Shown in pieces: positions 1 through 9,435 of a DNA stretch of 64,000 nt (positions are counted from its first letter, which is position 1; each line of letters starts with the position of its first letter). The position numbers were made by a program, and so were the translations under genes. The notes beneath the pieces are model-generated. The model did no database searches, was not told the origin of the DNA, and was given only the letters and a program-made list of their open reading frames with translations. Source of the DNA: Paraburkholderia fynbosensis (GTDB lineage: Bacteria > Pseudomonadota > Gammaproteobacteria > Burkholderiales > Burkholderiaceae). Where the stretch lies: NCBI RefSeq assembly GCF_902859935.1, contig NZ_CADIKI010000007.1, forward strand, positions 62,001 through 126,000, written 5' to 3'.

Positions 1-480
1 GATCAGAATGACGAAGTACAGCGTGACATCTGAGGACAGATCCAGCAAACCGAACAGCTTGCCGCGCGGCACGCCTTGCAGGCCATCTTCGCCATGCGTG
101 AACGGCGCTTGCAGGAACACGAAGTAGACCATTTGCGCGAGCGCGAGCGTCACCATCGCGAAGTAGATGCCTTGGCGGCGAATCGCGAAAATTCCGACGA
201 TCAAGCCGAGCAAGGTCGCCACCGCGGTGCCGGCAATCACACCGAGTTCGGGCGAAAAGCCGAGCGTCTGCATCGCATAACCCGTGACGTAACCGGCCGA
301 CGCCAGAAACATCGCGTGTCCGAACGACAGCAATCCCGTATAGCCGATCAGTAGATTGAACGCCGCCGCGAACAGCGCGAAGCACAGCACCTTCATCACG
401 AAAAGCGGATAGATGCCGAGCACAGGCACCGCAATAAGCCCGATCAGCAGCAGACCGTAGAGCACTTTTCTCTGCATCAT
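1..480 (-). CDS. livM: Branched-chain amino acid-type ABC transporter permease LivM (partial, C-terminus outside window)
   Basis: Inner-membrane permease of a LivFGHMJ-type uptake system; it pairs with LivH to form the channel. Only the first 160 residues lie in the window, because the reading frame stays open to base 1 on the minus strand. The visible part has several hydrophobic segments and the LivM-typical stretch AFNLLIGYTGLLSFGHAMF near residues 40-58. ATG at 480 overlaps the livH stop codon (ATGA), which indicates translational coupling; a second ATG at 477 is possible. Last visible gene of the liv operon. Substrate cannot be read from the sequence. Confidence 0.9.
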   Translation of the reverse strand, partial: MMQRKVLYGLLLIGLIAVPVLGIYPLFVMKVLCFALFAAAFNLLIGYTGLLSFGHAMFLASAGYVTGYAMQTLGFSPELGVIAGTAVATLLGLIVGIFAIRRQGIYFAMVTLALAQMVYFVFLQAPFTHGEDGLQGVPRGKLFGLLDLSSDVTLYFVILI

Positions 481-1361
481 TTTTCCTTGCCGAAGAGGCC
501 CGCCGGGCGCACCAGCAACACGAGCGCCATGATCACGAAGACGACGGTGGCCGACGCTTCCGGATAGAACACGCGCGTGAGCCCCTCGATTACGCCGAGC
601 ATGAGACCGGTGAGTATCGAGCCCATGATCGAACCCATCCCGCCGATCACGACCACGGCGAACACGGTGATGATCATCGGCTGGCCCATCAGCGGCGACA
701 CCTGAATGACCGGCGCGGCCAGCACGCCGGCGAACGCGGCCAGCGCTACGCCGAAGCCGTAGGTCAGCGTGATCATCAGCGGCACGTTGACGCCGAACGC
801 CTCGACCAGTTTCGGATTCTCAGTGCCTGCGCGCAAATAGGCGCCCAGGCGCGTCTTCTCGATCACGAACCATGTCGCGAAGCAGACCACCAGCGACGCG
901 ACGACCACCCACGCGCGATAGTTCGGCAGGAACATGAAGCCGAGATTGGTCGCGCCCGAAAGCGCCGACGGCACGTCGTACGGCTGGCCGGACGAACCAT
1001 AGATCGAACGGAATACGCCTTCAACGACGAGCGTGAGCCCGAACGTCAGCAACAAGCCATACAGATGATCGAGCTTGTACAGCCAGCGCAGCATCGAGCG
1101 TTCGATCGCGATGCCGAACAGCCCGACAAGCAGCGGCGCCAGCACCAGCATCACCCAGTACGGCAAGCCGAAATACGACAGCCCCATCCACGCGAGCATC
1201 GCGCCGAGCATGAACAACGCGCCGTGCGCGAAGTTGATCACGTTGAGCAAGCCGAAGATGATCGCCAGCCCGAGACTCAGAATCGCGTAGAACGAGCCGT
1301 TCACGAGCCCCAGCAGAAGCTGGCTCAGCATCGCCGGTAGCGGAACGCCAAAGATGTCCAT
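477..1361 (-). CDS. livH: Branched-chain amino acid-type ABC transporter permease LivH
   Basis: Second membrane permease of the liv-type importer, 294 aa, normal length for LivH. It is hydrophobic throughout, with about eight predicted membrane segments. It contains the LivH-like stretches LGLAIIFGLLNVINFAHGA (about residues 30-48) and VVVIGGMGSIMGSILTGL near the C-terminus, the latter probably the cytoplasmic EAA-like loop that contacts the ATPases. It lies about 200 bp downstream of the binding-protein gene and overlaps livM by 4 bp. Liv-family systems also carry amides, urea or aromatic compounds, so the name does not fix the substrate. Confidence 0.92.
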   Translation of the reverse strand: MDIFGVPLPAMLSQLLLGLVNGSFYAILSLGLAIIFGLLNVINFAHGALFMLGAMLAWMGLSYFGLPYWVMLVLAPLLVGLFGIAIERSMLRWLYKLDHLYGLLLTFGLTLVVEGVFRSIYGSSGQPYDVPSALSGATNLGFMFLPNYRAWVVVASLVVCFATWFVIEKTRLGAYLRAGTENPKLVEAFGVNVPLMITLTYGFGVALAAFAGVLAAPVIQVSPLMGQPMIITVFAVVVIGGMGSIMGSILTGLMLGVIEGLTRVFYPEASATVVFVIMALVLLVRPAGLFGKEK

Positions 1362-1557
1362 TGAAGCCCTTAACCCCTGAAGCCATCGCTTAGGTGAGAT
1401 CGCTCACGCACGATCCGGCCTGCGCGCGACAGGCGGCAACAGCGCCCATCGCGCGCGGCATGTGAAACGGTTTACCCTCTGCCTGCCGCCCACCGCCCAT
1501 CCAGCGCGCGCGACGAGACTTCGACAGGCAGACGGCCTCAAGACCCTCGATCCACGC

Positions 1558-2772
1558 TCACTTCCACGCCGCGCAGCGCGTTTCCGCCTTGGTCGTGAAC
1601 GCCTGCTCGCCGGGGATCGTCGCGACGATCTTGTAGTAGTCCCACGGCTCTTTGGATTCGGCCGGCGTCTTCACCTGCATCAGATACATGTCGTGGATCA
1701 TGCTGCCGTCCTGACGCACGTAGCCCTTCGCGTAGAAGTCGTCGATCTTGGTCTTCTTCAACTGCGCCATCACCTTGTCGGAGTCGGTCGAGCCGACTGC
1801 CTGTACGGCCTTCAGGTAGTTCATCGTCGCCGAGTAGTCGGCGGCCTGCAGGCTCGACGGCATCTTCTTCATCTTGTCGAAATAGCGCTGCGCCCACTTG
1901 CGCGAGTTGGCGTCCTTGTTCCAGTACCAGCTATCCGTCAGCACCAGACCTTGCGTGGTGTCCAGACCCAAGCTGTGTACGTCGTTGATGAACATCAGCA
2001 GCGCGGCGATCTTCATCGTTTTGTTGATGCCGAATTCCTTGGCGGCCTTGATCGAGTTGATCGTGTCGCCGCCGGCATTGGCGAGGCCCAGAATCTGCGC
2101 CTTCGACGCTTGCGCCTGCAGCAGGAACGATGAGAAGTCCGACGCGGACAGCGGATGGCGCACCTCGCCCAGCACCTGACCGCCATTCGCTTTCACCACG
2201 TCCGACGTGTTCTTTTCGAGCGCCTTGCCGAACGCATAGTCAGCCGTCAGGAAGAACCACGTCTTGCCGCCCTGTTTGGTCACCGCCGAACCCGTGCCCT
2301 TGGCCAGCGCGGTCGTGTCATACGCATAGTGGATCGTGTACGGCGTGCACTGTTCGTTGGTCAGCGTATCTGCGCCCGCGCCGATGCTGATGTAGACCTT
2401 GTGCTTCTCCCCCGCCACTGTATTCATCGACAGACCCGTCGCCGAGTTCGTGCCGCCGATCAGCATGTCCACGCCATCACGGTCGAACCACTCCCGGGCT
2501 CGCGACGCGGCGATGTCCGCCTTGTTCTGGTGATCCGCGTAGACCAGCGTGATCGGCTTGCCGTTGACCTTGCCGCCGAAGTCGGCGATCGCCATGCGAA
2601 TCGCTTCGAGGCCGCCCGGGCCGTCGATGTCCGCATACAGCCCCGACAGATCGGTGATGAAGCCGATCTTCACTGCATCGTCGGCCGCTTGCGCGCTGCC
2701 CATCGTGAGAGCGGCGCCGGCCGCGACCGCGAAACAAACTGAGGCAAGCCGCGCGAGTGGGTTCTTTTTCAT
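1558..2772 (-). CDS. Periplasmic substrate-binding protein of a liv-type ABC transporter
   Basis: Type I periplasmic binding protein (LivJ-like, Peripla_BP_6 family), 404 aa. A Sec signal peptide is visible: MKKN, a hydrophobic core, then AQA before DDAVKIGFITDLSG, the usual start of the mature domain. It would capture the substrate and deliver it to LivH/LivM. The gene sits between livF and livH, so the transcriptional order is livG-livF-binding protein-livH-livM. Relatives of this length handle diverse ligands, including amides and aromatic acids. The adjoining GMC and aldehyde dehydrogenase genes suggest an alcohol or its acid, but that is inference. Confidence 0.9.
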   Translation of the reverse strand: MKKNPLARLASVCFAVAAGAALTMGSAQAADDAVKIGFITDLSGLYADIDGPGGLEAIRMAIADFGGKVNGKPITLVYADHQNKADIAASRAREWFDRDGVDMLIGGTNSATGLSMNTVAGEKHKVYISIGAGADTLTNEQCTPYTIHYAYDTTALAKGTGSAVTKQGGKTWFFLTADYAFGKALEKNTSDVVKANGGQVLGEVRHPLSASDFSSFLLQAQASKAQILGLANAGGDTINSIKAAKEFGINKTMKIAALLMFINDVHSLGLDTTQGLVLTDSWYWNKDANSRKWAQRYFDKMKKMPSSLQAADYSATMNYLKAVQAVGSTDSDKVMAQLKKTKIDDFYAKGYVRQDGSMIHDMYLMQVKTPAESKEPWDYYKIVATIPGEQAFTTKAETRCAAWK

Positions 2773-2833
2773 TCATGTCTCCTGGGTTCTTCGCTTGTGG
2801 TTATCAGAGGCAATCGGGCGCGTGGCTATAGGT

Positions 2834-3592
2834 TCATACGCCCAGTAAATCGTGCAGCACCGGCATCTTGCCTTCGAGTTCGTTCGCCTCGAAGTGCTCG
2901 ACGATCGAACCGTGCTCCATCACGTAGAAGCGATCGGCAAGCGGCGCGGCAAAACGGAAATTCTGTTCGACCATCACGACCGTATACCCGCGCGCCTTGA
3001 GCGTGACGATCATGCGAGCAAGCGCCTGCACGATCACAGGCGCGAGTCCTTCCGAGATTTCGTCGAGCAGCAGCAGGCTCGCGCCGGTGCGCAGAATTCG
3101 CGCAACCGCCAGCATCTGCTGCTCGCCACCCGAGAGGCGCGTGCCCTGGCTCATGCGGCGTTCCTGCAGATTCGGAAACATCGAATAGATTTCTTCGAGC
3201 GACATCATGTGCGCCTTGTCGCCGACAGGCGGCGGCAGCAGCAGATTTTCCTCACACGAGAGGCTCGAAAAAATGCCGCGCTCTTCAGGGCAATAACCGA
3301 TAGCGCAATGCGCGATGCGATGCGTGGGCAAGTTGATCGTTTCGCGTCCGCCGATGCGGATTGAACCGGTGCGCCGGCCGGTCAGCCCCATGATCGCGCG
3401 CAGCGTGGTGGTGCGGCCCGCACCGTTGCGGCCGAGCAGCGTGACCACTTCGCCGCGGTGCACCGTCAAATCGACGCCATGCAGGATGTGGGACTCTCCG
3501 TACCACGCCTGCAAGCCCGCGATCTCCAGCGCGGGCGCGGCATCGCCCGTGCCGCTCACTTCGAGGCCTTCGCGCTCGACAATCGTATTCAT
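2834..3592 (-). CDS. livF: Liv-type ABC transporter ATP-binding protein LivF, with Arg in Walker A
   Basis: One of the two cytoplasmic ATPases of the importer, 252 aa. The signature motif LSGGEQQML and a D-loop region are present, and the length fits LivF. Walker A reads GRNGAGRTTT, so the normally invariant lysine is arginine at residue 60 (CGC codon at 3413-3415 on the minus strand). Walker B continues LLLLDEISEGLAP, where most LivF proteins have DEPSEGL. The gene overlaps livG by 4 bp (ATGA). Either this LivF has weak ATPase activity and relies on LivG, or it belongs to a subfamily with this substitution. Confidence 0.9.
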   Translation of the reverse strand: MNTIVEREGLEVSGTGDAAPALEIAGLQAWYGESHILHGVDLTVHRGEVVTLLGRNGAGRTTTLRAIMGLTGRRTGSIRIGGRETINLPTHRIAHCAIGYCPEERGIFSSLSCEENLLLPPPVGDKAHMMSLEEIYSMFPNLQERRMSQGTRLSGGEQQMLAVARILRTGASLLLLDEISEGLAPVIVQALARMIVTLKARGYTVVMVEQNFRFAAPLADRFYVMEHGSIVEHFEANELEGKMPVLHDLLGV

Positions 3593-4380
3593 GCGTGGGC
3601 TCCGGCGAGCGCCGCGTCGGCGCTGCCCATATAGGCTTGCATCACGAGCGGATTCTTCGACACTTCCGCGTAGCTGCCTTCGGCAAGCACCTCGCCCCGT
3701 TGCAGCACGGTGATCGTGTCGGAGATACCGGCGATCACGTTCATGTTGTGCTCGACCATCAGGATGGTGCGGCCGCTCGATACTTTTTTGATCAACGCCG
3801 TGACGCGGTCGACGTCTTCATGCCCCATGCCTTGGGTCGGTTCGTCGAGCAGCATCAGTTCAGGCTCCATCGAGAGCGTGGTGGCGATTTCCAGCGCGCG
3901 CTTGCGGCCATATGACAGTTCGACGGTCGGCACATCGGCGAAATCGGTCAAGGCAACCTGGGTGAGCAGATCCATGGCGCGGTCGTCGAGCTGGCGTAGC
4001 GTACGCTCGCTCTTCCAGAAATGGAATGACGTGCCGAGCGAGCGCTGCAATCCGATGCGCACGTTCTGCAATGCTGTCAGATGCGGAAATACCGCGGAAA
4101 TCTGGAACGAACGGATGATGCCGCGCCGCGCGATTTGCGCCGGACGTTCGTGCGTGATGTCGACGCCGTTGAAAACGATCTGACCTGCAGTCGGTTCGAG
4201 AAATTTGGTGAGCAGGTTGAAGCAGGTGGTCTTGCCTGCCCCATTCGGGCCGATCAGCGCATGGATCGAGCCACGGCGCACGCGCAGGTTCACCGCGTTC
4301 ACGGCGATGAAGCCTTTGAACTCGCGAGTCAGGCCACGCGTTTCGAGAATCGTATCGCCGAGAATCATGTTCCCTTCCAT
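3589..4380 (-). CDS. livG: Liv-type ABC transporter ATP-binding protein LivG
   Basis: Cytoplasmic ATPase partner of LivF, 263 aa. It has a canonical Walker A (GPNGAGKTT) near residue 43, a Walker B LMLLDEPTQGMG and an H-loop region around VEHNM. The LivG-typical signature is modified to ELSYGRKRALEIA, common in this family. First gene of the transporter operon; livF starts inside its stop codon. The ATG at 4380 gives MEGNMI; the second methionine at residue 5 is an alternative. The 330 bp upstream separate it from the GMC dehydrogenase gene on the same strand. Confidence 0.92.
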   Translation of the reverse strand: MEGNMILGDTILETRGLTREFKGFIAVNAVNLRVRRGSIHALIGPNGAGKTTCFNLLTKFLEPTAGQIVFNGVDITHERPAQIARRGIIRSFQISAVFPHLTALQNVRIGLQRSLGTSFHFWKSERTLRQLDDRAMDLLTQVALTDFADVPTVELSYGRKRALEIATTLSMEPELMLLDEPTQGMGHEDVDRVTALIKKVSSGRTILMVEHNMNVIAGISDTITVLQRGEVLAEGSYAEVSKNPLVMQAYMGSADAALAGAHA

Positions 4381-4710
4381 ACGGAGTAAGGCGAAGCATT
4401 ACGATCTTCCGCGCAAAGCTCTGCGCGACTTGTTATGACGGCGGCACCCCTTGCCGCTCGTTGGCGTGCTGCACCAATCCGGACGGTAATCCATGGCGCG
4501 GCACGCAGCATGGCTGCCATTGTCGCGCCAATGATGCAGCGCATTCATTGGGATTTGCACTTAGTGAAGCGTATCCGCCCCGTGCGTGGCCAGCGGCGCG
4601 GGCGATGCGTACGGGAGCGGTCGTGAGACGGCGGCCGGTGAGACGCCGGTTCGGCAAACATGACGGATGTCTAATATCGTAGACCGTGCTGCCGCTCAGA
4701 CGCTGCCTTG
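4381..4710. other. Non-coding gap between GMC dehydrogenase and livG
   Basis: 330 bp without a convincing gene. The only open frames are short and arginine-rich and look like GC-rich noise. It should hold the liv promoter (minus strand); no strong -35/-10 pair, terminator or operator was recognised. Confidence 0.5.
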
Positions 4711-6426
4711 TCACACAGCGGACATCGAAGGCGCTGCGCTGGTTTGCTGCGCGACACTGCCGCTCACACGTGCGCGGCGATCTTCACGGATCATGTCGCT
4801 CGCACGTTCGGCAATCATCAGCGTGGGCGAGTTCGTGTTGCCCGAGGTGATGTACGGCATCACCGATGCGTCGACCACGCGCAATCCGTCGACGCCAAGC
4901 ACGCGTAGCCGGTTGTCGACCACCGCGGCCGGATCATCGCTCGTGCCCATGCGGCAGGTCCCGACCGGATGGAAGATGGTCGTGCCGACCGCGCCGGCGG
5001 CCTGCTGCAGTTCCGCCTCGGTCTGATACTGGATGCCCGGCAAAATCTCCTGCGGCCGATAACGTGCGAGCGCCGGCGCCGACGCGATACGGCGCGTGAG
5101 ACGCAACGCGTTGGCGGCGACGTGGCGATCGTAATCGGTGGACAGATAGTTCGGCGCGATCAGCGGCGGCGCCGATGCATCGGCCGATTCGATGTGGATG
5201 CTGCCACGCGAAGTCGGCCGCAACTGACACACCGACGCCGTGAATGCATTGAAGCGATGCAGCGGTTCGCCGAAGCGATCGAGCGAAAGCGGCTGCACGT
5301 GATATTCCAGATCGGGACGCGTGAGCGAACGGTCGGCGGGATCCGATTTGGCAAACGCACCGAGTTGCGACGGCGACATCGACATCGGCCCGCTTTGCAG
5401 CAACGCGTATTGCACGCCGATCATCAGCTTGCCCCACCAATGTGCGGACGCCGTGTTGAGCGTGCGCACGCCGTCGACTTTATAGGCCATGCGCAGTTGC
5501 AAATGATCCTGCAGATTTTCGCCGACGCCACGTAAATCCTTGACGACCTCGATGCCCAGATTCTGCAAACGCGCACCGTTGCCGATGCCGGAGAGTTCGA
5601 GCAGTTGCGGCGAGTTCACCGCGCCCGAGCTGAGGATCACTTCGCAGCGCGCCTTCGCGAGATAGTCGGTGTTGTCGCCGCGATATTCGACGCCGCAGCA
5701 ACGGCGTCCTTCGAACACGACGCGCTGGGTATGCGCACCGGTGATGATCGTCAGATTCGGACGTTTGAGTGCGGGGCGCAGGAACGCTTTCGACGCATTC
5801 CAGCGAATGCCGCGCTTCTGATTGACGTCGAAGTAGCCGACCCCGGTGTTGTCGCCGCGATTGAAGTCGTCGGTGGCGGGAATGCCGCTCTGCTGCGCGG
5901 CTTTCGAAAACTCTTCGAGAATCTTCCATTTCAGGCGTTGTTTTTCGACGCGCCACGGTCCGCCCGCGCCGTGCGACTCGCTGGCGCCGCCATGATGGTC
6001 TTCGCTGCGTTTGAAGAGCGGCAGCACCGCGTTCCACGACCACGATGCATCATTGGTCACGCGCGCCCATTCGTCGTAGTCTTCGCGCTGGCCGCGCATG
6101 TAGATCATGCCGTTGATCGACGAGCTGCCGCCTAGCACGCGTCCGCGTGGATACGACAGCGCGCGTCCGTTCAGACCGGCTTCCGGCTGCGTTTTATAAA
6201 GCCAGTCCGTGCGCGGATTGCCGATACAGTACAGGTAGCCGACCGGCACGTGAATCCAGTGGTAATCGTCCTTGCCGCCGGCTTCCAGCAACAGGACGCT
6301 CACGTCCGGATCTTCGGTCAGCCGATTGGCGAGCACGCAACCGGCGGTTCCCGCGCCGACAATGATGTAGTCGAATTCGCCCTCCAGCCGCCGGGCGGCC
6401 GCTTGCGTGCTTTCGGTGTGGCTCAT
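4711..6426 (-). CDS. GMC family FAD-dependent alcohol/choline dehydrogenase
   Basis: Glucose-methanol-choline oxidoreductase, 571 aa, close to BetA-like choline and alcohol dehydrogenases in length. The FAD-binding GAGTAGCVLANRL motif is at about residues 22-34. The GMC signature region GGSSSINGMIYMRGQ follows near residue 98. The C-terminus has HPVGTCRMG and the conserved histidine/asparagine region SGNTNSPTLMIAE. It oxidises a primary alcohol to an aldehyde with FAD. It lies about 105 bp downstream of the aldehyde dehydrogenase gene on the same strand, so the two could act in sequence. The exact alcohol is unknown; choline is possible, but no betB or betI is nearby. Confidence 0.88.
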   Translation of the reverse strand: MSHTESTQAAARRLEGEFDYIIVGAGTAGCVLANRLTEDPDVSVLLLEAGGKDDYHWIHVPVGYLYCIGNPRTDWLYKTQPEAGLNGRALSYPRGRVLGGSSSINGMIYMRGQREDYDEWARVTNDASWSWNAVLPLFKRSEDHHGGASESHGAGGPWRVEKQRLKWKILEEFSKAAQQSGIPATDDFNRGDNTGVGYFDVNQKRGIRWNASKAFLRPALKRPNLTIITGAHTQRVVFEGRRCCGVEYRGDNTDYLAKARCEVILSSGAVNSPQLLELSGIGNGARLQNLGIEVVKDLRGVGENLQDHLQLRMAYKVDGVRTLNTASAHWWGKLMIGVQYALLQSGPMSMSPSQLGAFAKSDPADRSLTRPDLEYHVQPLSLDRFGEPLHRFNAFTASVCQLRPTSRGSIHIESADASAPPLIAPNYLSTDYDRHVAANALRLTRRIASAPALARYRPQEILPGIQYQTEAELQQAAGAVGTTIFHPVGTCRMGTSDDPAAVVDNRLRVLGVDGLRVVDASVMPYITSGNTNSPTLMIAERASDMIREDRRARVSGSVAQQTSAAPSMSAV

Positions 6427-6531
6427 CGCTTCAGTCTCCTAAGCTTTTTTTCGCGCGGCCGCATTGTTCTCATGCGGCCGCGGTGTCAGGCTCTATTTGT
6501 GTTTCTGTGCGTGCGAACGCAACCGGCCCGA

Positions 6532-8079
6532 CTATTTGGCGACTGGCATCGTAAACTCGGCGCCCTTCGCGATACTGTCTGGCCAGCGCTGCATAATGCT
6601 CTTGTAGCGCGTATAAAAACGCACGCCTTCTTCGCCGTACGCATGATGGTCGCCGAACAGCGACTTCTTCCATCCGCCAAACGAATGCCATGCCATCGGC
6701 ACCGGAATCGGCACGTTGATCCCCACCATGCCGATCTCGATCTGCCGCGAGAATGCCCGCGCCACACCGCCATCGGACGTAAACAACGACACGCCGTTGG
6801 CGAACTGGTTGGCGTTGATGAGTTCGACCGCGGAAGCGAAATCCGGCACGCGCACCACGCACAGCACGGGCCCGAAAATCTCTTCGCGATAAATCTTCAT
6901 GTCGGTCGACACGTCGTCGAACAATGTGCCACCGAGGAAGAAGCCCTTCTCGTGGCCCGCAACCTGATGACCGCGTCCGTCGACCACCAGCTTCGCGCCC
7001 GCCTCGATACCCGCATCGATATAACCGACCACCTTCTCGCGATGCGTTGCCGTCACCAACGGCCCCATCTCGGCTGCGGACTCCATGCCGTTGAGGATCT
7101 TCAGGCTCTTCACGCGCGGCGTCAGCCGCTCGATCAGTTCATCGGCGATATGACCCACCGCGACCGCGACCGAAATCGCCATGCAGCGCTCGCCCGCCGA
7201 ACCGTATGCGGCGCCGATCAGCGCATCGACCGCCTGATCGAGATCGGCGTCCGGCATCACGACGAGGTGATTCTTCGCTCCGCCCAAGGCCTGCACACGC
7301 TTGCCGTGTTTCGTGCCTTCCGTGTAGATGTATTCGGCGATCGGCGTCGAGCCGACGAACGACAACGCGCTTACTTCGGGATGCACGAGCAGCGCGTCGA
7401 CCGCGACCTTGTCGCCATGCACGACGTTGAACACGCCATCGGGCAAGCCGGCTTCCTTCAGCAATTCGGCGAGCCGGTTCGACGCCGACGGATCGCGCTC
7501 CGACGGCTTCAGCACGAACGTGTTGCCGCATGCGAGCGCGATCGGGAACATCCACATCGGCACCATCACCGGGAAATTGAACGGCGTAATGCCCGCCACC
7601 ACGCCGAGCGGCTGGCGCAGATTCCAGTTATCGATGCCGCCGCCGATCTGATCGGTGAAGTCGGTCTTCAACAGATTCGGTATGCCGCACGCGAACTCGA
7701 CGATCTCGATGCCGCGCATCACCTCGCCCTTCGCATCCGAAAACACCTTGCCGTGCTCGCGCGTGATCAGTTGGGCCAGTTCGTCGTGATGGCGGTCGAG
7801 TAATTCCTTGAACTTGAATAGCACGCGCGCCCGTTTGATCGGCGCGGTTTCGCTCCACGCGGGAAAGGCGGCTCGGGCTGCAGCGACCGCGGCGTCCACT
7901 TCCGCGACGCTCGCAAGCGGCACGCGCGCGCTCACGCTGCCGAGCGCAGGATTGAAGACGTCGCCGAAACGGCCGCTCGTGCCGTCGATCGGCTTGCCGT
8001 TGATGAAATGGGTCAGCGCGCGGGCGCCGCTGGTGGTGCTTGCGCTGCGGGCAGTCTCGCCCTGAAGTGTCTCGCTCAT
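6532..8079 (-). CDS. mmsA: Methylmalonate-semialdehyde dehydrogenase (CoA-acylating) MmsA
   Basis: NAD- and CoA-dependent aldehyde dehydrogenase, 515 aa. MmsA converts (methyl)malonate semialdehyde to propanoyl- or acetyl-CoA in valine, inositol and beta-alanine breakdown. Family hallmarks are visible: [19 protein letters not shown] in the cofactor domain, [12 protein letters not shown], and the catalytic cysteine in [11 protein letters not shown]. The N-terminus ([12 protein letters not shown]...) is longer than the core family by about 20 residues. It is divergent from a LysR gene at 8222 and followed by a GMC dehydrogenase on the same strand. The missing valine-pathway genes (mmsB, bkd) suggest a role tied to the GMC/liv genes. 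Confidence 0.9.
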   Translation of the reverse strand: MSETLQGETARSASTTSGARALTHFINGKPIDGTSGRFGDVFNPALGSVSARVPLASVAEVDAAVAAARAAFPAWSETAPIKRARVLFKFKELLDRHHDELAQLITREHGKVFSDAKGEVMRGIEIVEFACGIPNLLKTDFTDQIGGGIDNWNLRQPLGVVAGITPFNFPVMVPMWMFPIALACGNTFVLKPSERDPSASNRLAELLKEAGLPDGVFNVVHGDKVAVDALLVHPEVSALSFVGSTPIAEYIYTEGTKHGKRVQALGGAKNHLVVMPDADLDQAVDALIGAAYGSAGERCMAISVAVAVGHIADELIERLTPRVKSLKILNGMESAAEMGPLVTATHREKVVGYIDAGIEAGAKLVVDGRGHQVAGHEKGFFLGGTLFDDVSTDMKIYREEIFGPVLCVVRVPDFASAVELINANQFANGVSLFTSDGGVARAFSRQIEIGMVGINVPIPVPMAWHSFGGWKKSLFGDHHAYGEEGVRFYTRYKSIMQRWPDSIAKGAEFTMPVAK

Positions 8080-8177
8080 GTCTTTCCTCGTCCTGTGAAA
8101 TCTTCCGCCCGCCGCGCGAGGCGCGTCAAAGGCGTGCTGAACGCCCAGCGTACGGCGCTTCGGGGCGACAAATCCAA

Positions 8178-8190
8178 TGAGTAATGCTCA
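8178..8190. promoter_or_regulatory. Candidate LysR-type operator (T-N11-A)
   Basis: TGAGTAATGCTCA is an inverted repeat (TGAG/CTCA, 5-bp spacer) matching the T-N11-A rule for LysR-type binding sites. It lies 32 bp before the LysR ATG, between the divergent mmsA and LysR genes. Seen by eye only. Confidence 0.45.
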
Positions 8191-8221
8191 ACTGCCCTAT
8201 AAGCCGCGCTAATATCAGCGT

Positions 8222-9121
8222 ATGGATCTCACTCTACTCCGGGCCTTCATCACCGTGGCGCGGGAGGGCAACCTCACGCGTGCCGCAGTGCAGCTTCACC
8301 TCACCCAACCCGCCGTCAGCCTGCAAATCAAGCATTTGCAGGAGACGCTCGGCGTGACACTGTTCACGCGGACTTCGCACGGCCTCTCGCTCACGCGCGA
8401 CGGCCAGGCGCTGCTGCCCCATGCCGAACGCGCGCTCGGCGCAGCGGCCGACGTGCAGCGGGCCGCGCAGTCGCTGCGTCACGAAGTTCGGGGCCGCTTG
8501 CGGATCGGCACGATTCTCGACCCGGCGTTCCTGCGCCTCGGCGGCTTTCTGAAGCAGCTGGTGGAGGCCTGGCCGCATATCGAAACGGCCTTGCGGCATG
8601 GCATGTCGGGCTGGGTGCTGGAGCAGATTCGCGCGGGCGAACTGGATGTCGGCTACTACATCGGCCTGCCGTCCGACGACGAACCGCGCGACGGCCCCGC
8701 GTTCCACGCGCTCACGCTCACCCACTTCCAGTATCGCGTGCTGGCGCCGGCCGGCTGGAAAGACCGCGTCAAAGGCGCGCGCGACTGGCGCTCGCTTGCC
8801 GCGCTGCCGTGGATCTGGACGCCGCCCGCGTCCGCGCACAACCGCCTGCTGTCGCGCTGCTTCGGCGAGGCCGGGGTGAAACCGGTCAAGGTGGCGGAAG
8901 TGGATCAGGAGCCGTCGATGCTCGATCTCGTGAAATCGGGGGTCGGGCTCACGCTCGCACGCGACGCCACCGCGATCGCCGAAGCACATGCGCACGCACT
9001 GACCATCATCGACGGGATTACGGTGCCGACCCAGCTCAGCTTTGTCACGCTCGAGGAACGCAAGGACGAACCCGCGATTGCCGCGGCCTTGAAGCTGATC
9101 GAGCAGCAATGGGCGACCTGA
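8222..9121 (+). CDS. LysR-family transcriptional regulator
   Basis: 299 aa, normal LysR length. The N-terminal winged helix-turn-helix begins MDLTLLRAFITVAREGN with the recognition stretch LTQPAVSLQIKHLQ. The C-terminal part is the periplasmic-binding-like effector domain. It is transcribed away from mmsA with a T-N11-A palindrome between them, so it probably controls mmsA, the GMC dehydrogenase and its own gene. The effector is unknown. The ATG at 8222 coincides with the start of the conserved domain, so the start is fairly secure. Confidence 0.9.
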   Translation: MDLTLLRAFITVAREGNLTRAAVQLHLTQPAVSLQIKHLQETLGVTLFTRTSHGLSLTRDGQALLPHAERALGAAADVQRAAQSLRHEVRGRLRIGTILDPAFLRLGGFLKQLVEAWPHIETALRHGMSGWVLEQIRAGELDVGYYIGLPSDDEPRDGPAFHALTLTHFQYRVLAPAGWKDRVKGARDWRSLAALPWIWTPPASAHNRLLSRCFGEAGVKPVKVAEVDQEPSMLDLVKSGVGLTLARDATAIAEAHAHALTIIDGITVPTQLSFVTLEERKDEPAIAAALKLIEQQWAT

Positions 9122-9435
9122 ATGCCGGCGTGCGCGCGGGCCGCATGCGGCAGGGCGGCTGCGATATGAGTCGCGCTAATGCCAGACGGATGCGAGGCGC
9201 TAAACGCCCGTCGGTGCGAGCAATGCTGGTAACCGCCTCTCGCGCCCTGCACCCGCTCAACAATTCATTTCCCCCCGAAACGACACCGTCACGCGGTTTT
9301 TGTTAGATTGGCGATTCGCGCTCACAAGCCGACCCCGCATCGTTTTCTGTTCCGCATGACTTCGTCCTTCCCGGCAGCTTCGCCCCGGCAACACCGGAAG
9401 CCGCCGACCACGCCATCCTTCGACAGGAGCCTGAC
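9122..9435. other. Non-coding gap upstream of the CYTH gene
   Basis: 314 bp between the LysR stop and the CYTH start. No gene or clear terminator was seen. A GAGCC stretch close to the ATG at 9436 is the only ribosome-site candidate. Confidence 0.4.
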
